A stretch of 64,000 nt of DNA from Brachypodius melanocephalos (taxonomy: Eukaryota > Chordata > Aves > Passeriformes > Pycnonotidae): contig VZSR01000598.1 of the NCBI GenBank assembly GCA_013398615.1, positions 1,693,086 through 1,757,085 of the forward strand. The letters run 5' to 3'. A model generated the notes under the pieces. The model did no database searches. It was not told where the DNA came from and saw only the letters and a list, made by a program, of their open reading frames with translations. Both the position numbers and the translations under genes were made by a program. Shown here piece after piece: positions 1 to 12,500 of this stretch; position 1 is the stretch's first letter, and each line of letters begins with the position of its first letter.

Positions 1-561
1 GAGGGGATGGAGCCAGCGGAGATGGGGACGGAGGCAGTGGAGCCGGCCGAGCTGGAACTGGCCAGGCTGGGGACGACGGTGACAGAGGGGATAGAACCGG
101 CGGGGATGGGGACAGCAGGGACAGAACCGGCGGGGTCTGGGACGGCCGGAATGAAGCCAACCGGGCTGGAACAGGCCGGGCTGGGGGCGGCTGGGATGGG
201 GACAGCAGGGATAGAACCGGCGGAGATGGAGCCGGCCCGCCAGGCGGAGGAACCCCTCGGGTCCCCGGCCCTGCCCGCTGAGGCCCCGCAGGGCGGCCCG
301 CCCGCCGCGGCGCCCTCAGGGGAAGGGGAGCTGCCCGCCAAGCCCGGCCGCGAGCGGCAGCGGGAACGGGAGCGGGGCCGGTGCGGGACCGGCCCGCAGG
401 GCTCGGCCGGGCGGGCGGCGCGGGGCAGGGCCCGGCGGGCCCCGGGCCGCCGCAGCGGGGGCGAGAACCCTCGGCGGGCCGGGGTCACGGTGGACAGCTC
501 CAAGGCCAAGACCTCTCTGGAGGCCCTGAAAATCAGCCTGCGGCAGCTCCGCTGGAAGGAG
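1..561 (+). CDS. TTLL11: TTLL11 coding exon 1 (start uncertain)
   Basis: The frame is open from base 1. The first Met codon is at 7-9 and a second is at 22-24, but no upstream stop is visible, so the natural start may lie left of the window. Residues 1-80 are a degenerate Glu-Pro-Ala-Gly repeat and residues 100-150 are Arg/Gly/Pro-rich. Only the last 25 or so residues (VDSSKAKTSLEALKIS, RQLRWKE) are clearly TTLL11-like. The exon ends in phase 0 at the donor GTGAGC at 562. High GC and many CpGs are typical of a first exon in a CpG island. Confidence 0.85.
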
Positions 562-3500
562 GTGAGCGCTCGCCGGCGGGACCGTGCGGGGCCGCGTCTC
601 CATCCCTGCCCCTGCTCCGGCCTAGCGCCGGTCCTGCCCAGACTCCCCTCCCTCGCCTCGGGTCTGCCCCCGGCAAAGCCTTCCTCCATTCTCCTCCTCC
701 TCCGCGCCGCTGCAGCCGGGGGTCTCCCGGCTTTGACCCCCGACCTGGGGCTATTTTCAACCCAGTGCCGGGTCCGGAGCTGATTTGATTCATGAGCACG
801 AGTGCCACGGCCAGTTATGCAAACCAGAACAGGGGTAATCGGCTATTGCGCTTCCGAGGTTAAACTGATCACGGAAAAGGCAAGAAAGAAACCTGCTCCC
901 GTGGGGAAGCCTTTGACGTGTTGTGTAGATTTGCATTTCTTCCCTCCCACCCTTCCCTCAGGGCTTGGGTGCGTGGGCCTGGCTCGGGACACTGCACGGG
1001 AAGGGCTGGCCCTGGCGTGTCAGAGAGCACGGTGTATTAATGCAGTAGCATTAAGCCAGCTGTTAACGCGCACACAACGGGCTTTAGCCTGCTAATTTGC
1101 TTTATGTAGAGCAGCTCTAGCTATTTTTTTCTCCTGCTGCTCGAGTCATGTGTTTTCTCATTGCTTTGTGAGGATTTCAGTGAGTGCCAGTATGTGCTGA
1201 ACTGGAATCAGGACAATAGGGGAGCTGGCACAGAACTGATGCTTTGCAGCTCCTTATTTAAATCCTGGAGAGATTTCTTATGTATATCTTACTATAGATG
1301 GTAAATTGTTCTCCAATTGTAAAGATTTTCTTTCCTTAACAGCTTTATAAATGGCTTTATAGAAGTTGAGATGGCTTCTAGGAGCTTTGTGAGGAACTCG
1401 TGTAAGAAAAAGGGTACTAGTAATGAATTTGTAAGAGGAAAGTTGGAGGGAAAAGGAGGAGTAAAACCTAACGATGTGCTGTTTCTCATAAGGATGTGCA
1501 GAGCTAGGACAGAGTTGTGTGATCTCTGACCTGCAGATACTCCACAAAGCTGCCTTTGGAATTCCCACTAACAAGATGGTATTTTTGTGCACTTGAGGCT
1601 TTTTAAACAAAATCTGTACAGACTTGGGGTAGACAGTATATCCTGTGCTGTTCCTAACCTCAGAATTAAATACTGCAAATTTATTTTCTGCGGGACTGAA
1701 TGGCAATAAGTGTTGCTTGTGTTTATTCATAATGTCCTGAATATCTCATCCCACAAGAATACTCTTTCTGCTCAGTGTCAGAAAGAGTAACGTTTTCTCC
1801 TTCTCTGACTTAATAAAATGCTCTTTCAAGATTTTTGTTATTTAAATCCAGTGGCAGGATTTCAAAACCTCTTTGCACCAGCGCCCCAGTTCTCAACTCC
1901 TGCTTGTACAGCAAAATAGTAACAACATACCAGAGCCTTGAAATTCAAACCTGCTACATTTACCCTCTTAGCCCTTAGTGCACCTGTGGGGTGTCCATCA
2001 GCAGCCTTGCTCCATGTTTTATGCAGTGACATGCAGAGCAGGGGCACTTCACGCTTAATTTCTTTGTTTTTATGGTTAAGTTTTATGTTCTGAGGGCGGG
2101 GAGCTGTTCCAGGGAGGGTTTCTGGATCACTGATATCAGTTAGCCTCGCAGATTGTGCTGGGAATGAGCCACACTTAGTGGTTAATTTTGCCTTTATAGT
2201 TTCCTGAGACTTCACTGTTTTGCATTTGTCTTGCACTTGATAGTCTTTCCTACTAATTGGCTTGTTTCACAAGCTCTTGTTCCTCTCATGAATCTCTGTG
2301 CTGCATTAATCAGCTTTTTCCTTCCTGCTTTGCATCCCCCAACAGCAATTGCTGCTGCTTTTACTTCATCTCTCTTTGTTCCCTGTCTCCCTCAATATCC
2401 TCTCTCCTCCATCTCTTTCTTGGGTCAATGTTTTTCATTTAGTTTGTTGCTTCCTCCTCTGGCCACTTTGTCTCTTAATAAAGAAGAGGCCTGATATGGA
2501 ATTTTGTGGTGCTCGACTGCACCATCAGGGTGGCTGATAACATTCCCTGTAAACAAGTCACTGTCATGTATTGCTGTGTATCTTCAGCTTATAAATAGGT
2601 TAATAGGATCTGGTCAAGATTTGAAGAGAAAAATGAACAAAATTGAGAAGATAAATCCAAGGGAAACTCTTTATTCAAGCTACATGTAATTCTGAAAGCT
2701 CTCCCTTTCAGTCCTTTAGAGAAATAGTGAAATATTTGTTCAGATGGCCAGAGCCTCAGAGCTGGTTGCACTGTTACAGCAGGACCAGCAGAGGGAACAC
2801 GGGTGTTGCTTCCAGGATCCATGAAAATAATACAAAAAAAAAAAAAAATCTGGAATTAGTAATGAAACGCATGTATTTTAAATACTGATGTGTCAGGGAC
2901 TGCTATTCTACTGTTATCCTTTGTATAATACTTTTGATCCTTTTCCCTCTCTACTTCTTTGCATTTTCCTATTCTTGCTTTTGTTTCATTTCTGCTGTTT
3001 GCTGCTGGATGCGTTGGGATGTGTGGAATATTTTGTTGGAGGAGACAGTATAATGTGCTTTTTCAAGTAGGCACCTTTTGATCCATAACTTTTTTTCTAT
3101 CTAATGTATAGCATTCTTACAGTGTCACGCATCGATTCTTTTATTATTTTATTGTTCGTTAGTGAACTGACATATATTAAATATCATTATAAGACACAAA
3201 AAAGGGATGAATACTCTAAACATTGGCAATATTGGTGAAATATTCTCGGGTGCTGATACGTGGGGAAGAGGTGAAGGAACGTAAGATGAGCAATCCGACC
3301 ATTGAGATTCTGTTACCAGAAGCAAAAGACAGAAAAAAAACCCAACTTTTTTTTTTTCTTTTTTTTTTCCTTCTTTTTTTTTTTTTTATTTTAGCTGTGT
3401 GAATTTTGAGTAAATGAAACACTCAGGTTTGATAGGCCTGTGTGGGTGGACCTTTTAAGAAGCACTGCAGAGTTTCCATGTGCGTGCCAATTCTGGACCA

Positions 3501-6500
3501 TCTGATGCAGCGTGTCAGATGCTGTAAATGAACATGATACGCCAAATGAAATAATGGGCACAAATTGAGCTTGCATCCCGAGTTTGTTCATCACTTAATA
3601 AATTATTTCTTCAGCAAGCTTTCAATTACCAGGAAAATGGAAGAAGCAGATGTCCCAGGCATCAAATATCCCAGCGTCGAGCATTTCATTTGTCTCGCTG
3701 TTCCAGAGCTGCACGGAGGCGTTGGGAGAGTTTCAGGTTTTATGCTGGGAAAAGCTGAGTGGAAGAGGAGTCATTTAACTTGTCATTAAACATGATGGAA
3801 CAGACTGATGTGACCTGTGAGACAATTTAAATTATTGGCTTCTAATCCAAAGGTAGAAATGACCTGTCAGGCAGATTTGACTGTGATGGATTATTAATCG
3901 TGTCAAAGCTGTGGAAACAACTCTATTCTCTTTATGGCTCCTTGCTTATTTTTTTTGGACAAATGTTGCCCAAATCTGACTAAAAAAGATTTAAAAGATT
4001 TTTGAAAAGGATGGCTCCAGCCTCCTTTCTTTTTTAGCCGCTGCCCCATGCCAGGAGCTGGGAATGTGGTGCAAAGGCCTCGCCCCCCACAGTAGGATTA
4101 ATTTATATCTGCCAGAGTTGCCAGATAATCAAACTTATTGGCTCCTCTCCAAACACCACTCTTATGTAAAGTGTAGTGCAGAGGTTACAGAATCCTGCCC
4201 AGCTCATTCAGGAGGTGAATTTGATCCCATTTTTGGATAAGTCCAGATAATCTTGATTTCTCAGGAGCAGAGCTGTGCTGTCCCAAATTTCTGACGATGA
4301 GGTGCAGTGCTTCCATCTTCCTGTCCAGAGCTGCTCACTCCTCATCAGTTGTGAAATGATTTCTGTGCAGTGTTTATAGAGAGCTTTGATATCCTCTGTA
4401 GATGAAAGGTGTTATATAAATGCAAATTTTTGTTCCTTTCATTTCAATTTCATTTAATAAATAAATAAATTGTTCAGGTTTTAGTGGGAGGGGCACTCTG
4501 AGACTGAATGCTGCATCTGTATTCTGGACATACCTGTGGGGAGAGGTTAAGGCCACTGATTGTCTTTCAGAGCCCAACAGAATTAATTTTCACTTCTACA
4601 AAAACAGATTTTGCAGGCTGAATAATAATGAAATAAGTGCAGAATCCACTGGCTCTTGTTAAATTGGGTTTCTCATCCCTGAAAGTTAGGAAACAGAAAG
4701 GATGCATTGCTCAATTACCATTTTAAATTAATTTTTCAAGACTATTTACTGAGGAAACTGAAATTTTAATTAAAGTAGCAAATAAAGTAATGCACTCAAA
4801 AGATTTATGCAGTTCTTTTTTCCGTCATGCTCAAAGAAAAATGATCGACTGCATAAAGAAATGTTTTAAAATAAGAAAAATTACATTTCAAGTAAAGAAC
4901 GAGAAGTTTCTGCAAAATACTGTGGTTCTTTCGATAAGTAAATGGCACTGGGTGATGAGGGTGGTAGATATTTAATGCAAATGTGTCCCAAAATGCTAAA
5001 TATAGCAGATTTATTTGAAAAAGATGTAGCCTAGTAATAGAAGCTATTCCTGTGACTGTATTCCATATGGTAGTTAAATGGCATCTTCATGGAGCTGCAG
5101 ATAAAATGGGGTTTTTTGGATTGATAAATGGGGCCGTGTCAAAGAGAATGAGTGTGAGAAAGAAGAGCACCTTCTTTACACAAAACTAATTGGGTTTTTT
5201 ATAAACCACTTTACTACTATTAGAAACTTGCTCTCAATAATTGGCAGTGCTGCTTATGAGCTCTTCAGACTGCTTTTAAAAAGGTGATATTTTTGATAAT
5301 AGAAAACAAACTACAGTTTTCCAATTTACGGTGAAATCTTGCATGAATGGGAAAAAGTACCTGGAATACTTAATATTGTTGAAATAATCGCCTTAGTTTT
5401 TGATAGTGGGAATGTATATGCTCAACAAATGATTAATTGAATTGCAAGCTTTTATGTTAATTACAGGCTATTAGTACCAGAAAGGAATTAATACTGTACA
5501 AATTAATACTTACAACTGGATATATATAAATGAACAATACAGTTACTGCATTTAAATATCTTGCTTTGAGTGTCCACTTTACATTTATAACTTGACTGTG
5601 GATGATCAGAAGCTCGAGGATTCTCAGTACAGCCCATGCCTCAGTCATTTGGGTTTGGTTTCTAAAAACCTCTTAGTTTATTCACTTTAAAGTCTTTGAG
5701 CTGATCCAAGTATTTTCAGTTTTGCAACGAATATACAGAACTTGTTTTCTTTGGGCAGTCAGAAAACTGTCCTTGAGTAGATTATGTGTAAAAAAGACAG
5801 GAGTGAGTAGTTACTCCCAGATTGCTCCAAACTTGTCTGCTCTCCTCTGCAGTTTCCCTTTGGCCGCCGCTTGCCGTGTGACATCTACTGGCACGGGGTG
5901 TCCTTTCATGATAACAACATCTTCTCAGGGCAAGTCAACAAGTTTCCAGGTACTTCTCTTTGCAGTTTAAACAAATCCTTTAAAAACAAGGGTATTTGAC
6001 CTAATTCTGCGTTTTACCGGTTTCTAATGTGAATTCTCTGCCTAATCAGCTGATAGTATTTTTGGAATATTATTGGGTTTGGTGAAGGGGTGAGGATATC
6101 AGAGTGGGTGTCTTGAACAATTTCTGAGCTGAAATTTGTTTTGGAGAGAAAGTGGTTTTGTTGAGAAGAATACTTCATACACGTGAAGTTAGGAAAAAGG
6201 AGAGTGTTAGGCTATAATTTAAGTGAAGTATGCAATTACTGTCTGTTATCTGGCACTGATAACAGTGCTGTATCTCTGGATTTGGTTTTGATTCAAAGTG
6301 GAAAGAATCTGTTTTGTTTTGTACTCTGGCTTATCTCAGGGAGAAGCTCGAAGCAGAATTCCTTAAATGGATTTTTTAATATTGAAGAGTTCATGTCAGT
6401 CCTCATCTTATGATGACTCTTCTACTTTTTAAGCTCCCTTTTTTTTTTCTCATTTAATCCCTGTTGAGATCTCTCTAAATAAGAGCTAAAAGCTTAGGTA

Positions 6501-9500
6501 TTGACTTATCTAAGCCCTTTACTTCAGATTTATGGCTGCTGTTAGTGTGCTGTGAGCATAAGAACCTCAGATATCGAACTCCAGGCTTTATTTACCCTGT
6601 CTTTCTCCTGCCTGAGGGAAGTTCCCACTCGGGTGTAGGATGGTGCTGTTCTCTGATGGTTTAAATTGGTGTTACATGAATGTTACCTGTCTGTGTTTTG
6701 GCTTCTACCTGGTAAACAAGTGGCTGCACAGGAATCAAACCAGAGCCATTCCTGATTTCCAGGAATGTTGTGCTAATTTGATACAGAGTTTTGCCAGAAA
6801 CTTTCCCATAAAAATAGCTTTTCGGTCATGTTCCCAATGGACATAAGACTTCAGCAAATGTTTGTTTGGCTGTTCACAAAATAACCTGTTCTTTGTGATG
6901 CAGATACTTAAATAACTGCAAAGTAAACGCAAAGTGGTTGATTACATTGAAGTTATATTTGTACCTATTCCTGGAATGATATTTTAGAAAAATAATTTTG
7001 GATTATGGCAAAGTCACTAGTTAATATTTGACTAAAGCTGTCTTTTATTCTGAGCTGTATTTTCGAGAATTTTTTTTTTAATATTATACAGAAATACACA
7101 CAATAGTAAATACGGCAGGGGAATGCCACAATTATTGTGTCAGATTTTAAATGAAAAGATTTATTGACAGCAATGACCATATCCCAGCAGGATATGAGTA
7201 GTGATACTCTGAAATGATACATTTACTGTTAGGATGAGGCTTCAAGTGTGGGGGTTTTGTCACTTTGTTCTCCTCCCAGGCATGATGGAGACGGTTCGGA
7301 AAATTACCCTGAGTCGGGCCATGAGAACAATGCAAGATCTGTTTCCTCTGGAATACAACTTCTACCCTCGGTCCTGGATTCTGCCAGAAGAGCTGCCCCT
7401 CTTTGTGGCTGAGGTACAGAACTTTTACTCTGAGAATGATGTAACTTGTTGGATATTGTAGCCATGTCGTTCTTTAGTCTTCTATACCTGCCAGATTATT
7501 TAAAATCACACCTGGGGACTGTGGATGACATCTTTTCCAGTTTGCCTGGGGTCAGTCATGATCTGGATGTCTGGATGTTAGCTTTTTTTGTTGTGTTCTG
7601 GAATAAACTTCAAAACAAATCTATTTCTCTGCTGTGCCGGGCGAGGTGTCTGAAAATTGAACCTGGTAGAAGCATCAACCCTTTCCCTGCACGTTCTGCT
7701 GGCCTGAGGAGGTTCCAGTGCAGTGTGGGTGCTTCACCAGGGTCATTGCCACTGAAATCCTTTCAGCCCACTTGGCCTGTTGTACCCAAACCTTTCTGAA
7801 GAGCATTTTGTTCCATGCATTGTTAAATACACTCACATCATCTCAGGTCAAACAGATGTTTTGTTTAAATATTCAATGTAATATTCAATGTAATAAATAT
7901 TCAATGTAATAAAATGCCATTCTTTTTCAGCTTTTAAATTTTTTTTTTTTTTTAACGAGTGATGCTGTGTGTTGGTGTTTGGCTCTGTTATTACAAATAT
8001 TTTAAAATATTATGTGTTTGTTTAACCCTGTCTGACTCGCCCAGGATGTTCTTGCATCCTAGAGAATGCTCTGCTTGGAAATAAGAGAGAAGAGTACTTG
8101 TACTCTTTAGTAAAAGATAATTTTTACTAAAGATACTTTAGTATCTTGTACTGGGTGCAACTTTTTAGCTAATTACCACGTCCATAATCCAATTGAACTC
8201 ATTAACATATTTTAATAGAGACTCTTCAAGTGAGTCACTGCCATGGCACTGCTGTAAGACCAGTCTGTAAAAGGCGAGTAAATAACCCAAGCAGTAGCAA
8301 GGACAGGTGGATCAGTGCACATGGCTTGAGGCAGAGGGTGAGGAGGGTGCAGTGGGTGCTGGGGATGATGTTTTTTTGGGAGCACAGGGCTGCAGGTGAC
8401 ACGCGGAGCTGGCAGCAGGTGGCACTGCGAGTTAGCGCTGCTCTGCTCCCGCTCCCTGCGCTGCAAACGCGTGTTCCAAGAGGAACAGATGTCCACTAAC
8501 ACACTCCTAGGAGTTTCCTTTGCATATGTTCTCCCATCTGTGTTGGAGAAAAGCATAGTTCTTGTTATCAAACATTATATTTGATGTTGTAAGGGTTTAT
8601 GTTCTACTTAACACAATTTTGGAGTGTAACCCCTCCAGAACAAGGAAAAATGCAACCCAAAACATTCCAAATGCCCATGAACCATAAAAAGTTCTGAGCA
8701 CTTTTCACTTACAGTTTGGTGAGTTCTCAGCAGGAGTTCTCCAGTCTTTCTTGTTGTTTATTTGTTCATATGTGGTTTTGTTTGCTTTGCAACCCTAATG
8801 CTGCCAAAACCGTCAGCTCTCTGAGCCTGCATTTCAGCTTGTTCACAACAGACAAGTGGGGAGAGCTTTGGTGGTGCCTGCATGTCAAACCCGTCCCTGG
8901 AGGAACTGGAACACTCTGGAATATGTTAATTATCAAAAGTCAAATTGTACCAGTGCAGGTGTAGGTTAGACACGAGGAGATGGTTTGGTGCTGTTTGTAG
9001 TGTAGGACTTTGTTGCAAAGGGCTGGATGAGAAATAAAACACCTTTGAGGTTTTGCCTGTAATAGAAATGATTATTGAAAGAAGAAACTCCTTGAGAATT
9101 TAAGTCTTGCTGCCTCCCCCTGATGCATTACAACATTTCAAAACAATTTCTCTCTCAAATATTCTTATTGTGCCTAACTTCTGTAGTGAACCTTTTCATA
9201 CATATCTATCAATAACGAAATCAAATGCTGTCAGCTTTCCCCTATACCTAGATTCAGGTAGAAAACACTACAGGTAATCTAATATTAATCTTCTGTGCTT
9301 TGAAATCCAGTAATTGAGAAAACTGCACTGGAGTTGTGGTGGATGAACTTCATACTGGAAATACCAACAAAAAGATAGTTCCCTTAGTGTTATCTATATT
9401 GAAATGAGATGGTGATAGGTATTTTCATCAAGGGCTTAAAAGCTCATTTTCCTAAGTAAATATATATTTAACTTTTTTTCAATATTCACCAATTTCTTAT

Positions 9501-12500
9501 TTTCTAAAGCATTTTGTACCTAACATGTCACTGCAACAAAAGATGAATTACAGATAAGCAAATCTCTCAGGTGCTGCAGTCATTGCTCCTTCCCTAGCAG
9601 GGAAGACTCTGTTGGAATGTGTGTGCTAAGGACTTATTTCTAACATGAAATTCCAATTTCTGAAGAGTAGCTACCTTGGGATTCAAACCAGGCCCGTGAT
9701 TGTTCTCCTCCTTCCTTCTTTGTGTTGTCTGCAAGGATGATGAATAGGCCAGTATGATTAATTTTTAATAAGAATCTAATTTGGATGGTCTGATTTCCAG
9801 CACAGCATATTTTTGGTGGTTTAATCAGGTTTTCAGCTTTTGGATACCTCTTAGGCATAGGCTTGAATATTCCAGTCTTTATGCTGTCAGATCTTATAGC
9901 CCATTATATGCATTTTTTTCCAGAATATTATATTCATTCAGCCTGTGTTTCCTCATGAAAGCCAAACCTGCAGATTTTCACCAGACTCTTCTCTTGCTGT
10001 TAACTGTAAATGGTTAATGTTTTTTAAAGATAATTTCCTTCTGTCAAGCAAAGGACACAGAAATAGCTAATTTCATATAAACTCATTTTCTTACATGACT
10101 GAATTTTCTAAGTCTGGACAAGCCCCCTCATAATTAGAATTTGAAAGAATATAGTTGAGGGGATTGTGGAGAATTTGAAGACGACTGTTGGGAATTTCCT
10201 TGAAGATCAAGAAACCATCTGTTTTCTTCAAGACAGTAAATCTGCTGAAAAACAGACTGAGACTGACTCTGGATTACTATTCCCCCTTTCCCCACCAGCC
10301 TATCTTCATCTGCCATGTGTAGGTTTTGATGGACTAGAAAGCCTGAATAATATCCAGGCTTTTTAGTCCATTTAAAAAAATGGAACAGAAAATGATGGAG
10401 AAAATGATTTGCATTCTATTTTAGGAGAAGAGACATCTCAGAGACCAGTGATTGTTAGAGTGTAATATTTTGAAAGGCAGGTTCTTTTGCATCTTCAGCA
10501 ATAGTCCCTGGAAAGCATCATCCCTTTTGGAAAGCATCATCTCTTTTGGAAAGCATCATCCCTTTTGGAAAGCGTCATCCCTTTTGGAAAGCATCATCTC
10601 TTTTGGAAAGCATCATTTCTTTTGGATGTAGCCTGAGGTGTGAACAGCAGATGTGGGAGGGGCAGATTCTTCTCCCTGGTGTCACAGAGGTTCTTCACTA
10701 TTTTCTTCCCTAAGAGGGCAGGATTAGCACTTTGTGTGTTCAACAGGAGGCACAGCAGGGAGTGTTTGGTCATGGAAGGTTCAGATTATCCAGATGTCTC
10801 TCTGAGGTGTTGACTTTAACAACAGTGAACCAGAGAACTCCTCTGCTCTGCAGGCTAATGTCACATCAGGGGAAGATTATTCTATAGTGATAAAAAGACT
10901 AGGACATAAATCCTGCTTTCCTTCTTTGCTCATCTAGGCCTGCTGATCTACTTGGATCTATTTATCCACACGCCATTTATGTAAGCCTGACCTCCACTGA
11001 GGCATTTTATCCCTCAGAGTGACCTATTTTGAAGAAGGATCTGTCACTGAGTCAGTGTGACACCTGTCCGTGAGAAAAATCCTAGTCTGGAGAATGGATC
11101 TTGAATTTCTGCTGCAGCTGGTAGGAAGGCTTTCAGCAGTGAAATAAATAACTGGCTAGGGTGGAGCCAGAAGTCCTTGAGGCCTTGGGAATGTCACTGC
11201 TGACAGAGCTGGGCCTCTCCTGGGGGTCAGCAGTCTGATGTTACAGCAGAGGTTGCTGCTGTCACAATGATCTGACTGTGCTCAGCCTTTTCCTGTGGGC
11301 TGATTTTTCCATCTTTCATTTTCCAGGGCTGATAGTGGCAACTGATTTGTTCTTCCTTTGTTAGCTTGTGTCCTCAGGCTTCTAAAAGTCAATCTCCAGT
11401 TGTTGCTGGTGAGCCACAGGGTAAAACCAGATCTGACTGGGCTGAGCTGCAGGGAGAGGGAGAGCAGCTGCAGGGCTGGGGCCCTAAAATGTGGGAGTGC
11501 AAGAAAGGAGTGGTCAGTGCTGGGGCATCCCTCTGTTTTGGAAGGAAGAAGTTCTGAGTGCTTTATTGTCCTGGATGCCATGAGTAGCTGATAAACCTGC
11601 TAGCCTGCATTTCCTCAGCTGCTTTCTTTGTTAGGGCTCCCCTTTCTTTCTCAATTTCATTTCTGATTGAGGCATCCCCGTGTCTGCAGTTCTGACTTTT
11701 GCTGTATAAGTAATAAATAAACTAGAATTTATTTAGGTAGTGGGAAAAAGGCATGTATCATGAAAGCTCTGATATTTAGCAGACATAGTTATATCTGTAC
11801 ATGGTTCAGCATTCCCCAGTTTTATTAACACTGAGTATCTGATGGTGAAATATTTTCAGTGGTGGAGAAAGGTATTGTTAGTGACAAATTTTTACTTCAG
11901 TTTTCCTTCTTCTGGTAGTATTTGCATTCATACCTCAAGAAATAAGGCACCTTTCCTTAAGTTAATGATTGTCAGTAGTTGTTCAAAATGCAGCATGAAA
12001 GTTTAACTTTGCAGTTTCATATATATTAGTGACTACCAAAATGGATCTCATGAGATACACCCCATTTCCTTCTGTAAATTGGAACAGAACATTAAAGGGA
12101 AGTTCCTGGAATGATTTATACCATGTATTGATAAATAAAATGACCTTTCATCTGTACTAGTAACTCCCTACTTGAGCTTTTTTGTTTCTCCTTGTGTCTG
12201 TCAGCACTGTTCATCTTCTGCCTTTTTTTGCGTGGCGTTTACTACTCCGATGATGTGATCATGCTGTTTCTATTTATTTATGTTTACTGGCTGAAATGAA
12301 ATGTGTTTACTCACCAAAATGCTTTTCCTTCTAGGTCCGTATGATGAAAGACAGGAATCCATCCTGGAAGCCCACTTTCATTGTGAAGCCTGATGGAGGC
12401 TGCCAGGGGGATGGAATCTACCTCATCAAAGACCCAAGTGACATCAGGCTGACAGGGAGCATCCAGAGCCGGCCAGCTGTGGTCCAGGAATACATCTGCA

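Larger units (their letters stand above)
1..780. promoter_or_regulatory. TTLL11: CpG-island-like 5' region of TTLL11
   Basis: This block is very GC-rich with frequent CpG, densest at about 220-600. It drops to AT-rich intron sequence after about 1100. Exon 1 lies inside it. A promoter of the CpG-island type is likely here or just left of the window. No TATA box was identified. Confidence 0.6.
7414..12334 (+). other. TTLL11 intron 3
   Basis: This 4.9-kb intron holds a short ATTCAATGTAAT repeat at about 7870-7910, a cluster of inverted repeats at 8090-8146 and a 19-bp tandem repeat at 10510-10623. No coding sequence was recognised. Confidence 0.6.
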
